Source: JACPDI01 sp035463475
GTDB lineage: Bacteria; Acidobacteriota; Vicinamibacteria; Vicinamibacterales; 2-12-FULL-66-21
Direction: 5' to 3'
Assembly (NCBI GenBank): GCA_035463475.1
Contig: DATHTE010000072.1
Location: forward strand, 66,472 to 130,471
Length of the DNA stretch: 64,000 bases
A model generated the notes under the pieces. The model was given only the letters and a program-made list of their open reading frames with translations, was not told the origin of the DNA and searched no databases. Below, in pieces: positions 33,921 to 42,432 of this stretch; position 1 is the first letter of the stretch, and the number at the start of each line of letters is the position of its first letter. The translations under genes and the position numbers were made by a program.

Positions 33921-34841
33921 TCAACCGGCGGCTTCGATGGCGGTCTGAGCGTCGCGGTGCGGCTGCGATGTCGGCGTCCAGACGCCGTCGTTGATGATCT
34001 TCCGCACGGGATCGCTGTTCAAGGCGCGTCGGATCCGCTCCGTCCGCGTGTCGTGGAAGCCCCACTCCTGCACGTCGATGGCGAAGCTGAATCGCGAGAT
34101 GAGGGGACCGTTGGTCAGCGCTTCGTCATGGTCGTCGCGGCCGATCTCCTCGCGCGCGCGATCGAGGAGCGTCTCGAGCACCTGCCGCGGCACGCGGCTG
34201 CGGAACCCCGGATACACATAGTGGAACAGGTGCAGCTGCGCGAGCAGCAGCGGCCAGTGCGGGCCGGCGCGCTTCACCAGCCGGTCCCATTCGAGCGTGT
34301 CCCCCTGCGTCAGTATCAGGTGCAGGATGTCGGACATGTCCTGGCGGTGCCGCTCGTGAATGAACAGGCGGTGCCAGATGAGCTCCTCGACCGGCGCGAT
34401 CTTCACCGGCGCCCCCGCAAGCGTTCCCTCGTGCGCGTGCTCGTGCCAGCCGCTGTCGATGAACGACACGCCGTTCCCCATTCCGTAGATGAGGTCGATC
34501 ATGGTGTCGTCCTTGAACGCTTTCGCGAGCCAGTGCGCCTGCTCCAGATGCATCTCGAAGCCGGCGGCGCGCAGCACGTGCGCCGCGGGCAGGACGTCGT
34601 TCGGCTCGAAAAACAGGTCCAGATCCTTCGTCTGCCGGTAGATGCCCGTGTGCTCGTAGATCGCATACGCGCCGGCGACGACGTAGGGGATCGAGGCTTC
34701 GTTCAGCTTGTCGAGCGCGAGCCGGTACACCGAGCGCTGCGGGCCGGACAGCCAGAAATGTCCGTGCGTGAGGGACTTTCGTTCCTCGTCGGATAGCTTC
34801 TCGAGCGTGGCCCCTACTCGCAGGCGCTTGGGTCGCACCAT
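33921..34841 (-). CDS. Nucleotidyltransferase-fold protein (AbiEii/MNT-like)
   Basis: A 306-aa protein from the ATG at 34841; an upstream open frame of 137 codons overlaps the divergent gene and was excluded. YVVAGAYAIYEHTGIYRQTKDLDLFFEP (given here by its key residues G-A-Y and D-L-D, about residues 52-78) resembles the nucleotidyltransferase core, where the two Asp bind metal, and PVEELIWHRLFIHERHRQDMSDILHLI resembles the HEPN/AbiEii helix after it. Such proteins range from toxins that modify tRNA to small-molecule adenylyltransferases. No partner antitoxin gene is adjacent, so a classical AbiE system is not supported. Target unknown. Confidence 0.6.
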   Translation of the reverse strand: MVRPKRLRVGATLEKLSDEERKSLTHGHFWLSGPQRSVYRLALDKLNEASIPYVVAGAYAIYEHTGIYRQTKDLDLFFEPNDVLPAAHVLRAAGFEMHLEQAHWLAKAFKDDTMIDLIYGMGNGVSFIDSGWHEHAHEGTLAGAPVKIAPVEELIWHRLFIHERHRQDMSDILHLILTQGDTLEWDRLVKRAGPHWPLLLAQLHLFHYVYPGFRSRVPRQVLETLLDRAREEIGRDDHDEALTNGPLISRFSFAIDVQEWGFHDTRTERIRRALNSDPVRKIINDGVWTPTSQPHRDAQTAIEAAG

Positions 34842-34929
34842 GATGTGCTGCCGCGGCTGGGGGATAAGCAAGGAGGGGGCCGGTGGAACCTCAAGGGGCG
34901 GCCCCCCGTCTGAGTCTGTGGAGGGCTTC

Positions 34930-35526
34930 ATGTCGCGCCAGGTCCAGGCCGCCGCTCTTCTCGCCGCCGTCGTCGTGCTCGGAGCCGGGACGCAGGCCCA
35001 AAATAGCCGCACCAGCGATCGGCTGGAACGCCAGTTCGCGCCCGGTGGAACATTCCACATGAACCTGTCGGCGGGCGGATACCGCATCGAAGGTTCGCCG
35101 GACAGCCAGATCCGCGTGCGGTGGCGAACCCAGGATCCGGAGGACATGGATCGCGTGCGCTCGAACCTCTCGGTGGCGAAATCGGACGCCACTCTGCGGC
35201 TCGACGGGCACGGCAACAACTTTCGCGCCGACATCTCCGTCCCCGAACGCACTCATCTTGTCGTCCGCTTGAGCGCCGGAGAGATCGATGTGCGGCGCGT
35301 GGAGGGCAGCAAGGACATCGACCTCTGGGCTGGTGAGGTGCGGATCGAAACCGGCGACGCGGACCGTTATCGCTCCGTCAGCGCGTCGGTGCGGGCGGGG
35401 GAAATCGCCGCCGACGTGTTCCGCGTCAACAAGGGAGGCTTGTTCCGTTCGTTCAAGTACAGCGGAAAAGGCCCCTACGAGCTGCGCGTCAGGCTATTCG
35501 CCGGCGAGGTGAAACTGGTCCGATAG
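34930..35526 (+). CDS. Exported beta-repeat protein (DUF4097-like)
   Basis: A 198-aa protein with a signal peptide (MSRQVQAAALLAAVVVLGAGTQAQ). The remainder is a series of short beta-strands with SAGEIDVRRVEGSKDIDLWAGEVRIE-type alternation, as in DUF4097 'adhesin-like' beta-helices. GGAGGG precedes the ATG at 34930. A second protein of the same general type is encoded at 52797-53633. No catalytic motif is visible. It would lie in the periplasm. Function unknown. Its 3' end overlaps the convergent PHP gene by 33 bases. Confidence 0.62.
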   Translation: MSRQVQAAALLAAVVVLGAGTQAQNSRTSDRLERQFAPGGTFHMNLSAGGYRIEGSPDSQIRVRWRTQDPEDMDRVRSNLSVAKSDATLRLDGHGNNFRADISVPERTHLVVRLSAGEIDVRRVEGSKDIDLWAGEVRIETGDADRYRSVSASVRAGEIAADVFRVNKGGLFRSFKYSGKGPYELRVRLFAGEVKLVR

Positions 35527-36237
35527 CGGCTGGAGAGCGGCGCGGCGCGCGCGGCGTTTCCGCCCGCGCCAGAGCATGCCCCCGAACACGCGCGCCAGCT
35601 CCCGCGGGGGCACCGGCTCGGTGTGCAGCGACACGCATCCTTCCCGAATTGCGCCGCAAATGGCGTCTCTTTCACGTTCCGCGAAGACCCACGAGTACGT
35701 GCGCCCGAGTTGCGTGATGTCGTGCAGGTCCGAGTTGCCGACCACCGGTTTGCCATGCCGGCGTGCCCAGCGCCGCGCGCGCGCATTGAAGTTGACCCCG
35801 CGCGTCCAGAAGTAGCTCCACTCCACGGCGTCGAACAGCCCGGCGTGCGCGTCCAGATCGCTGCCCAGGCAGGACGCGTCCGGATAGAAAGGGTGCGGCG
35901 CGATCACGAGACCGTTGCACCGGCGTTTCAGGCAGGCGATGTCGCTGAACGTGCGAACGTCTTCAGCCGCGGCCGGGAAGTTGATGAGAAGCACGTGCGC
36001 CCGGCCAATCGTCCTCTCGATCCCCGGGAGCAGCACGAGGCCGCGCTCCCGGGCGTAATCCGTAAGCGCCGCGTCCTGAAACTGGCGATCGTGCAGGGTG
36101 ATAGCGAGGGCGTCAAAGCCCTGGGCGACAGCGCGATCGACCAGGGTCGTCGCGTCATGGAGGATGTAGTCGACCGGATCGTCCGCCGTGTGCAGGTGAA
36201 GATCCACTTTCAACGCGTCGGTTCGCACGGTTTGCAT
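35494..36237 (-). CDS. PHP-domain metal-dependent phosphoesterase
   Basis: A 247-aa protein. The four PHP metal motifs can be read in order: DLHLHT near residue 12, the Glu in LLPGIERT, IAPHPFYP in the middle and GNSDLHD near residue 185. PHP enzymes hydrolyse phosphoesters (histidinol phosphate, 3',5'-bisnucleotides, RNA primers) with a trinuclear metal site; the compact size here fits the YciV/RNase AM-like or uncharacterised small PHP groups. I used the ATG at 36237; a TTG at 36279 would add 14 residues. It is divergent from the HicB-like gene across an AT-rich promoter region. Confidence 0.78.
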   Translation of the reverse strand: MQTVRTDALKVDLHLHTADDPVDYILHDATTLVDRAVAQGFDALAITLHDRQFQDAALTDYARERGLVLLPGIERTIGRAHVLLINFPAAAEDVRTFSDIACLKRRCNGLVIAPHPFYPDASCLGSDLDAHAGLFDAVEWSYFWTRGVNFNARARRWARRHGKPVVGNSDLHDITQLGRTYSWVFAERERDAICGAIREGCVSLHTEPVPPRELARVFGGMLWRGRKRRARRAALQPLSDQFHLAGE

Positions 36238-36291
36238 CTGGAGCAAGCTATGTTCCACGCCCAACAGTGTTAATAACAATGGTAAATCCAG

Positions 36292-36307
36292 TATTACATG
36301 TGTAATA
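36292..36307. promoter_or_regulatory. 16-bp palindrome before the HicB-like gene (candidate operator)
   Basis: TATTACA-TG-TGTAATA is a perfect 7-bp dyad in an AT-rich gap of unusual composition between the PHP and HicB-like genes, 7 bases before the GTG start of the latter. It could be an autoregulatory site. No specific regulator is proven. Confidence 0.4.
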
Positions 36308-36314
36308 TCTGTTC

Positions 36315-36857
36315 GTGGCTGTTCACGAAGAAGTATTATCAGCTGCTTTGGCCGTCTGCCGCGAGCGAAATGATTGGACCTTTGCCGCGGCTGAGATCGT
36401 TCGCGCGCTCCCCCACCTGCCGCCCGGCACGATCCGCACGCACGTCACGAGCCGGCTGTGCGTGAACGCTCCGGCCAATCACCCGCATCGCTGGCCGTAC
36501 TTCCGCCGCGTCGGCCGCGGTCTCTACGAGGTGCTCCCGCCCTACCGCCGCGAGCTCCCGCCGCCGCGGACCGAACCGCGCCCGCGAAAACACCTGTTGC
36601 TGGCGGACACGCCGCGCGGGCTCCGCGACACGGCTCATGTCGTGGTTTCGCGCGATATCGGCTGGTATGTTGCGGAGTGCCTGGAGGTCCCCGTCGTCGC
36701 GCAGGGACGCACGCTCGATGAGGTCGTCGGGGGCGTGCGGATGGCGATCGATCGAAAACTCTCCGCCGAAAACGCGGCGCGCTTCGGGCTTGCCCGACAG
36801 CCCCGGGTCATTGTGATCCACGAGATCCGGCTGACCCGGAGCGCGCCGAGGCCGTAG
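36315..36857 (+). CDS. Protein with a winged-helix-like N-terminus and a HicB-like domain
   Basis: A 180-aa protein from a GTG at 36315. Residues about 1-80 (TFAAAEIVRALPHLPPGTIRTHVTSRLC and YFRRVGRGLYEVLP) look like a helix-turn-helix and wing of the kind found in restriction and stress-linked proteins (DUF7669-like). Residues about 105-150 (VVVSRDIGWYVAECLEVPVVAQGRT then LDEVVGGVRMAI) match the HicB antitoxin fold. No HicA toxin gene is next to it. The combination suggests a DNA-binding orphan HicB that may control its own promoter at the 16-bp palindrome. Function otherwise unknown. The base composition upstream is lower in GC than the neighbourhood. Confidence 0.6.
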   Translation: MAVHEEVLSAALAVCRERNDWTFAAAEIVRALPHLPPGTIRTHVTSRLCVNAPANHPHRWPYFRRVGRGLYEVLPPYRRELPPPRTEPRPRKHLLLADTPRGLRDTAHVVVSRDIGWYVAECLEVPVVAQGRTLDEVVGGVRMAIDRKLSAENAARFGLARQPRVIVIHEIRLTRSAPRP

Positions 36858-36978
36858 CCCCAGCACACGCCCCTCATTAACGCGAAGCGGCAACGCCGTC
36901 TCAAAACTCCGAATCGTCGCAAAAAAGTTCCATGGTTGAGCTAGACGAACGGCCCATCCTGAAGGCACACTCCCCGCT

Positions 36979-37347
36979 ATGACCAACATCGGAAAAGGCA
37001 TTTCCATCTCCGGGAGCGTGCGCTCGGAGGAGCCGCTGGCGATTGCCGGCAAGATCAAAGGTGAGGTGTTTGCTTCCGATCACGAGGTGACGCTCGAGGT
37101 CGGTGCCGACGTCGACGGCGCCGTGCTCGCGCGCAGCATCATCGTGAACGGCACCTACACCGGGCGGCTGGTGGCGAAGGAAACCGTCCGGCTCCGAAGC
37201 GGAGCGAGCGTCAACGCGGACATCTCGGCGCCGCGCTTCGCGCTCGAGGACGGCGCGATCTTCAACGGGAAAGTTGATCCTGCCCGAACGGACGCGGCGT
37301 TTGCCGTGGCCGGCCGCCGCGACGGACGCCAGGGCTCGCAGCCCTGA
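36979..37347 (+). CDS. Bactofilin (polymer-forming cytoskeletal protein)
   Basis: A 122-aa bactofilin. The core (about residues 8-100) is a right-handed beta-helix: GISISGSVRSEEPLAIAGKIKGEV, then six-residue turns with hydrophobic positions such as AVLARSIIVNGTYTGRLVA and VRLRSGASVNADISAPRFALEDGAIFNGKV. Bactofilins polymerise without nucleotides and set cell shape, polar attachment or chromosome segregation. The flanking tails are short, so it is a minimal form. No M23 peptidase gene, a common neighbour of bactofilins, is next to it. It is followed by an ACT-domain gene on the same strand. Confidence 0.85.
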   Translation: MTNIGKGISISGSVRSEEPLAIAGKIKGEVFASDHEVTLEVGADVDGAVLARSIIVNGTYTGRLVAKETVRLRSGASVNADISAPRFALEDGAIFNGKVDPARTDAAFAVAGRRDGRQGSQP

Positions 37348-37386
37348 CCGAGACCGTCGGACCTGCCGAAGGTGGAACGCACGCCT

Positions 37387-37434
37387 TCAGGCCTGCGAGC
37401 GAGCGGACCGCGCAGCGCAGGCCTTCGGGCCTGC
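37387..37434. repeat. Degenerate direct repeat with a small UUCG hairpin
   Basis: The gap between the bactofilin and ACT genes holds two related segments, CTTCAGGCCTGCGAG (from about 37384) and CTTCGGGCCTGCTGC (about 37423), and a perfect 7-bp stem GCAGGCC-TTCG-GGCCTGC at 37417-37434. There is no U-tract after the stem, so it is not a standard terminator. Confidence 0.4.
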
Positions 37435-37499
37435 TGCACTCGCTTTGCGCGCCGGGCCGCGAGGTCCTGGTCGCCTGCTCCCGAGAAAGGACCGACACC

Positions 37500-37907
37500 A
37501 TGCTGAAAGCGCGACCCGCGAGAGAACTCACGCTGCGGATGCCGAACGAGATCGGCACGCTCAACAAGATCGCCAAGTCGCTCGCCGACAAAGGCTTCAA
37601 CATTCTCGCGGTGAGCGCATGGGTCGAAGGAGGCGACGCGGTCGTGCGCCTGTTGATGGACGAGCCCGCGCGCGCCGTCGACACGTTGAGATCCCAGCAC
37701 TATTCCGTTCGTGAGCATGACGTGATCGTCGCGGAGGTCGCCCATAAGCCAGGGATGCTGCGGAGCATTACCGACAGACTCGCTGGCGACGAGATCGACA
37801 TTCACCACCTTTACGCGTCGGCTCCGGCCTCAGATCAGCAGTGCCTCGTGGTCTTCGCCACCGCCAACAACGACCGCGCCATCGTGCGCCTGAACGCGGC
37901 CCGTTAG
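37500..37907 (+). CDS. Tandem ACT-domain protein
   Basis: A 135-aa protein made of two ACT domains (about residues 5-70 and 72-132). The first has LRMPNEIGTLNKIAKSLADKGFNIL, the second VAEVAHKPGMLRSITDRLAGDEIDI. ACT domains bind amino acids at dimer interfaces and regulate enzymes; stand-alone tandem ACT proteins (amino-acid-binding ACT proteins) have unknown partners in most cases. There is no catalytic domain here, and no amino-acid biosynthesis gene adjoins it. AAAGGA precedes the ATG. Its stop is eight bases from the convergent BNR-propeller gene. Confidence 0.78.
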   Translation: MLKARPARELTLRMPNEIGTLNKIAKSLADKGFNILAVSAWVEGGDAVVRLLMDEPARAVDTLRSQHYSVREHDVIVAEVAHKPGMLRSITDRLAGDEIDIHHLYASAPASDQQCLVVFATANNDRAIVRLNAAR

Positions 37908-37915
37908 CCGCGTTC

Positions 37916-40900
37916 TCATTTCGCCCGATCGAGGATCGCCTGCGCGGCGCTCACCACCTGCGTCGTGGGGGGGACGTCCGCGTCCTGAATGGTGTCGTAG
38001 AGCGACAGCATCTGCTGGTGCAGCTGCCGGAGCTGTGAGACGCGACCCGTCCCCTGCGCCGCGCCGAACCCGCTGCCGCGTGACGCCGCCTGCGGATCGA
38101 GTTTCACCACCTCGTCGTACACCCTGCCGATCGCGTCGTACAGCCTCATGGACAGCGTGAGCTGCTGCCGAAGGCCCGCGAGCGGCGTCTTCACGCGCGG
38201 ATCCATCCTGACGACGAGCTTCTGTTCGAGTCTGGCAGGCCTGAGGGTTTGCGCCGCACCTGAGGGTGCGCCGGCCGTCAGGCGGACGGTGTAGGTGCCC
38301 GGCATCGCCCATGGCCCTTTCGGCTCCGGCGCGGTGTCGAGAAACGTCGCGGCGATGGGATAGCCGGACCCGAACGCCTTTGGCGGCGCGTAGTGCAGAT
38401 CCCAGACGAACCGGTGGAATCCGCGCGTCGCCTTCAGCTCGAGCGCCGGTCGTATCCAGTAACGCGGGAAGTTGACCGGCTGCTCCCCCTCGCGCGGCGG
38501 CGCGGCCTGGCCGAACTTAAAGTGGTCCCCCTCGGGCCGGTGCTGGCCATTCGCGATTGCGAGTTCCTCGGTGTTCCGCGGCTCGCGGATCGCGCCAACC
38601 GAGGCAGGGCCGAGGTCCGCCCCTCGTGCGGTCCGGCTCGAGCGCGACCCTGCAGCCGACGACGACTCGTACCGGCGCACGATAGTCCCGGCAGCGTCGA
38701 GAATCTCCAGCGTGACGGTCCCAGTGTCATCAGGCAGCCAGTAGTTGATGATCGCGCCGTCAGGCGGGTTTTGGCCGGCAGGCTCGTCCGGCGGCAGCGG
38801 CGTGTCCGTGTTCTTGTTCCACCGGGCGCGCCATGCCTCGGCGGGAGGAAAAAGGTAGGCAGCTGTGGGGCTGAAGCCGGACCCTGCACGGGCCAGGGTC
38901 CTCAGCGGCGTGACGTCGTCGAGGATCCAGAACGATCGCCCGTGCGTCCCGACAACGAGGTCGTCATCCTTGATGGCGAGGTCGCGGATCGACGTGGCCG
39001 GCATGTTCAGCCGCAGCGAGCGCCAGCTGTCCCCGTCGTCGAGTGACACGTACACCGCCTGCTCCGTGCCGGCAAACAACAGCCCGCGCTGTTTCGAGTC
39101 CTCGCGCACGACGTTCGTGATGCCGCCGTCCGGGATGCCGCTGGTAATGGGGGTCCACGTCTTTCCACCGTCCCTGGTTCGATAGATGTGAGGGCGCAGG
39201 TCGTCGAGCCTGAACGTGTTGACGGCCGCATATGCGGTGTTCACGTCGAAGTGGGACGCATCCATGATCGAGACCTTCGCCCACGGCGTAAGCTCTTTCG
39301 GCGTGACGTCCGTCCAGGTCTTGCCGCCGTCGCGTGTGAGGTGAATCAGGCCGTCGTCGGTGCCCGCCCAGAGGACGTTGATGTCGATGTGGGACGGGGC
39401 GAGCGCGTAAACGACGCCGCGCCGGGACGGCCTCGCCGCTTCTGTGCCGGCGTACTTCCCGACGTTCCGCGGAACGTTCCACGCCTCGCGCGATAGATCC
39501 GGGCTGATGCGGGTCCAGCTCTGGCCACCGTCGAGCGTCTTCCACACCGTGTTGGACGCGAAGAAGAGCGTCTTCCTGTCCACCGGCGAAAAGGCGACCG
39601 GCATCGTGCGGATCACGCGGTAGGGGATCGCCTCGCCTGTTCCCCGCGCGCCGTCCGCCGAGGGAGTTCTCAACGGACTGGGAGAGATGTTCTGCACCTG
39701 GCCGGTACGGCGGTCGTAGCGCGTAATCTTCCCGCCATACACGACGTCCGGGTCGAGCGGATCCGGCACGGCATATCCGTACTCCTCGACCCCGACAGGA
39801 TGCCACTCGCGGAACGTGATCTGCCCATCGTCTCCGCGCGAGGAGACACACGCCGATCCGCTTTCCTGCTGCCCGCCGCACACGCGATACGGGAACGCGT
39901 TGTCGGTGTTGACGTGGTAGAACTGCGCCGTCGGCTGGTTGTACCAAGAACTCCACGTCTCGCCGCCATTGACCGTCACGATGGCCCCCTGGTCGGCGAT
40001 CTGGATGATGATCTTCGGGTTCTTCGGGTTGATCCAGATGCGATGGTAGTCGTCCCCCCCTGGAGCGCCGCGAAAGTCCTCGAACGTCTTTCCTCCGTCT
40101 ACTGACTTCCACGACGCGATGTTCGCGGCGTAGACGGTATCGCAGGCGGTCGGATCCGTCTTCACCTCGTGGAAGTCTCCCTCGCGGCTCCAGATGCGAG
40201 GGTCGCTGTTCACGCGCGTCCAGCTCTCGCCGGCGTCGCTCGAGTGGTAGAGCCCGCCCCTCGGCGCGGGAGAAGCGATCACGGCATAGATCCGACTGGG
40301 ATCGGCGTCGCAGATGCCGAGGCCGATGCGGCCCAGCCCGTCGTCGCCCGTCGGCAGCCCCCTGCCGATCGGCTTCCACGTCGTGCCGCCGTCGATGGAC
40401 TTGAAGAGCCCGCTGCCCGGCCCGGTGAACGCGGCGTTCTCCCACGGCCCCTGGCGCGCTTCCCACATCGCCGCGTACACGACCCCGGGATTGCGCGGAT
40501 CGAGGGCAACGTCAGCGGCGCCGACATCCGGTCCCTTGTACAGGACCTTCGCGAACGACTTGCCGCCATCGGTCGATCGGAAGATGCCGCGCTCCTCGTT
40601 CGGCCCGTAGGGGTGGCCGAGCGCCGCCACGAACAGCCGATCCGGGTTGTTCGGATCAACGACGATCTGCGGAATCTGCTGCGCATCGCGCAGGCCGTAG
40701 TGACTCCAGGTCTTCCCTCCGTCGTCCGAGCGATAGATGCCATCGCCCGTCGTCAGGTCGGGACGCTGGAGCCCTTCGCCGCTGCCGACGTAGATGATGT
40801 TGGGGTTCGATGGCGCGATGGCGATCGCGCCGACCGATCCGCTCGGCTGGTCGTCGAAGATCGGCACCCAGGTGCGGCCGTAGTCCGTGGTCTTCCAGAC

Positions 40901-41128
40901 ACCGCCGTTGTGGAACCCGATAAAGAACACGTTCGGCTGATCCGGAATGCCGACGGCTGACTTGCCCCGCCCGCCGCGGTGGGGACCGATGTTCCGCCAG
41001 CGCATCTCGCGCCAGGCTGTCAGGTCGGGTGCGTCCGGCTGCGCAGAGGCGGCCGGCTGGTCGGCCGATGGGGCCGCAAGGAAACCGAGGGCGCACAGCA
41101 GAACGGCACAGACTGGACGGAGGCACAT
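37916..41128 (-). CDS. Secreted sortilin/BNR-repeat beta-propeller protein
   Basis: A 1070-aa protein with a signal peptide (MCLRPVCAVLLCALGFLA). The body carries at least ten Asp-box motifs, for example RSDDGGKTW, KSIDGGTTW, HSSDAGESW, KTLDGGQSW and RTRDGGKTW, which mark BNR/VPS10 (sortilin-like) propeller blades, probably as two propellers. The last 250 residues (from about 820) are strand-rich with YWLPDDTGTVTLEILDAAG and FVWDLHYAPP, typical of the C-terminal domain of acidobacterial 'glycosyl hydrolase-like' propeller proteins. An AGGAG precedes the ATG at 41128; upstream reading through a further 126 codons is antisense to the VOC gene and was excluded. Ligand or substrate unknown. Confidence 0.82.
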   Translation of the reverse strand: MCLRPVCAVLLCALGFLAAPSADQPAASAQPDAPDLTAWREMRWRNIGPHRGGRGKSAVGIPDQPNVFFIGFHNGGVWKTTDYGRTWVPIFDDQPSGSVGAIAIAPSNPNIIYVGSGEGLQRPDLTTGDGIYRSDDGGKTWSHYGLRDAQQIPQIVVDPNNPDRLFVAALGHPYGPNEERGIFRSTDGGKSFAKVLYKGPDVGAADVALDPRNPGVVYAAMWEARQGPWENAAFTGPGSGLFKSIDGGTTWKPIGRGLPTGDDGLGRIGLGICDADPSRIYAVIASPAPRGGLYHSSDAGESWTRVNSDPRIWSREGDFHEVKTDPTACDTVYAANIASWKSVDGGKTFEDFRGAPGGDDYHRIWINPKNPKIIIQIADQGAIVTVNGGETWSSWYNQPTAQFYHVNTDNAFPYRVCGGQQESGSACVSSRGDDGQITFREWHPVGVEEYGYAVPDPLDPDVVYGGKITRYDRRTGQVQNISPSPLRTPSADGARGTGEAIPYRVIRTMPVAFSPVDRKTLFFASNTVWKTLDGGQSWTRISPDLSREAWNVPRNVGKYAGTEAARPSRRGVVYALAPSHIDINVLWAGTDDGLIHLTRDGGKTWTDVTPKELTPWAKVSIMDASHFDVNTAYAAVNTFRLDDLRPHIYRTRDGGKTWTPITSGIPDGGITNVVREDSKQRGLLFAGTEQAVYVSLDDGDSWRSLRLNMPATSIRDLAIKDDDLVVGTHGRSFWILDDVTPLRTLARAGSGFSPTAAYLFPPAEAWRARWNKNTDTPLPPDEPAGQNPPDGAIINYWLPDDTGTVTLEILDAAGTIVRRYESSSAAGSRSSRTARGADLGPASVGAIREPRNTEELAIANGQHRPEGDHFKFGQAAPPREGEQPVNFPRYWIRPALELKATRGFHRFVWDLHYAPPKAFGSGYPIAATFLDTAPEPKGPWAMPGTYTVRLTAGAPSGAAQTLRPARLEQKLVVRMDPRVKTPLAGLRQQLTLSMRLYDAIGRVYDEVVKLDPQAASRGSGFGAAQGTGRVSQLRQLHQQMLSLYDTIQDADVPPTTQVVSAAQAILDRAK

Positions 41129-41245
41129 GGCTCGCTCCTGGACGGGGTCAGAGTCTAGCGCAGGCCAGCCGCGAAGGCGGGGCTTGCCGCGCCGAAGCGT
41201 AGCGCAGGCCGGACGCAGGTCCAGTTTGGGAGTACAGTCTGCGAA

Positions 41246-41617
41246 ATGCTGACCGGCGCCCACTTTCTTCTCTACAGCACGCACGCGGAGGCGGATCGGG
41301 CGTTCATCCGGGACGTCCTGCAGTTCCGTCACGTCGATGCGGGTGACGGGTGGCTGATCTTCGCGCTGCCTCCCGCGGAGATCGGTGTCCACCCGAGCGA
41401 CGAACCGTTCACGCAGACGCACGCGGAGCAGCCGCTGCTCGGTGCGGTCCTCTACCTGATGTGCGACGACCTCCAGGCGTTCGTCCGTCACCTCGAGGCG
41501 AAGCACGTCAAGTGCGGCGAGGTACTACAGGCTGAGTGGGGCACGGCGACGACGTTCCCCCTTCCAAGCGGCGGGCGTATCGGCGTCTACCAGCCCACGC
41601 ACCGGACCGCAATCTAA
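41246..41617 (+). CDS. VOC (glyoxalase/bleomycin-resistance) superfamily protein
   Basis: A 123-aa single vicinal-oxygen-chelate domain: a HFLLYSTHAEADRAFIRDVLQ start (first paired beta-alpha-beta unit) and a second unit with VLYLMCDDLQAFVRHLEAKHVKC ending in PSGGRIGVYQP. VOC proteins bind a divalent metal and act as isomerases, dioxygenases or drug-binding proteins. The metal ligand pattern is incomplete by eye, so it may be a non-catalytic or substrate-specific member. It stands between two divergently or independently transcribed genes. Confidence 0.75.
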   Translation: MLTGAHFLLYSTHAEADRAFIRDVLQFRHVDAGDGWLIFALPPAEIGVHPSDEPFTQTHAEQPLLGAVLYLMCDDLQAFVRHLEAKHVKCGEVLQAEWGTATTFPLPSGGRIGVYQPTHRTAI

Positions 41618-41694
41618 GCGAGCGCGGACGCACCACAGCTGTTCCCGAAACTGGCGAGCGTCGTGCAACGGCGCGGGACCGGGATCCTGCGATC

Positions 41695-42414
41695 GTGCGA
41701 CGCGCCAGCTTCACCTCTCTCGCTCTCGTTTCGATCCTGACCGCTGCCGGGTGCGGCGGTACCTCCACGAGTACCGTGACGTCACCTTCCGTTTCGCGGT
41801 GCACTGTCGGCGCGACCGCGAATCCCACGAGTTTCCCGGCAGGCGGCGGCAGCGGGTCGGTCACCGTCAGCACGGCGCGCGACTGCGCCTGGCGGGCGAG
41901 CGCGACCGCCGAGTGGATCGCCGTCAGCACGCCGCGCGAGGGACAAGGTGAAGGGCGCGTTACATACTCTGTGGCGCGGAACGGGAGCCAAGAGGAACGG
42001 CGCGGGGCGATCGACGTAAGCGGGCAGCGCCTCGAACTCGTGCAGGCCGCCGCTCCGCCTCCGCTACCGCCACCACCGCCGACACCGTCACCAGCCCCGG
42101 CGCCGGGACCGGTGCCCGCGCCTCAGCCGAATCCCGCGCCGCCGCAGCCGCCTGCGCCGCCCGCTCCTCCACCCGGCGGCAACGATGAGAGCGGGAAACA
42201 GATCGAAGTCGATGGCCGGATCCATTCGCTCTCGGGATCGTGCCCGGAGCTGAGCCTCACGATCGGCGGAACGAGGGTCGTGACGGACCACCGGACGGAC
42301 TTCAAGAAGATGCGCTGCAGCGAGCTGCGCACGGGGATGGACGTCAAAGCGAAGGGTCACCAGCTCGCCGGCGGAGCGGTCCGCGCCACGAAGATCGAAC
42401 GCACCGGCGACTGA
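41695..42414 (+). CDS. Lipoprotein with a BACON domain and proline-rich linker
   Basis: A 239-aa protein from a GTG at 41695. LTAAGC near residue 20 is a lipobox, so it is a membrane-anchored lipoprotein. Residues about 30-115 form a BACON-like beta-sandwich (ANPTSFPAGGGSGSVTVSTA, then CAWRASATAEWIAVS). A linker of some 50 residues is almost only Pro, Ala and Gly. The C-terminal part (IEVDGRIHSLSGSCPELSLTI to MDVKAKGHQLAGG) resembles the DUF5666 OB-like fold. BACON domains bind glycans or mucin in some bacteria. No enzyme domain is present. The start codon and ribosome site are weak, so the start is uncertain. Confidence 0.7.
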   Translation: MRRASFTSLALVSILTAAGCGGTSTSTVTSPSVSRCTVGATANPTSFPAGGGSGSVTVSTARDCAWRASATAEWIAVSTPREGQGEGRVTYSVARNGSQEERRGAIDVSGQRLELVQAAAPPPLPPPPPTPSPAPAPGPVPAPQPNPAPPQPPAPPAPPPGGNDESGKQIEVDGRIHSLSGSCPELSLTIGGTRVVTDHRTDFKKMRCSELRTGMDVKAKGHQLAGGAVRATKIERTGD

Positions 42415-42432
42415 ACCGCGGTGCGCGCCTGA

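Noticed and set aside
34842..35252. N-terminal extension of the nucleotidyltransferase-like protein
   Set aside because: It overlaps a divergent gene with a signal peptide and good ribosome binding site, and its residues show no domain.
37417..37434. UUCG-loop hairpin as a rho-independent terminator
   Set aside because: Stem is only 7 bp and no U-run follows.
41129..41506. N-terminal extension of the BNR-propeller protein
   Set aside because: The extension is antisense to the VOC gene, whereas the ATG at 41128 starts a clear signal peptide with AGGAG upstream.
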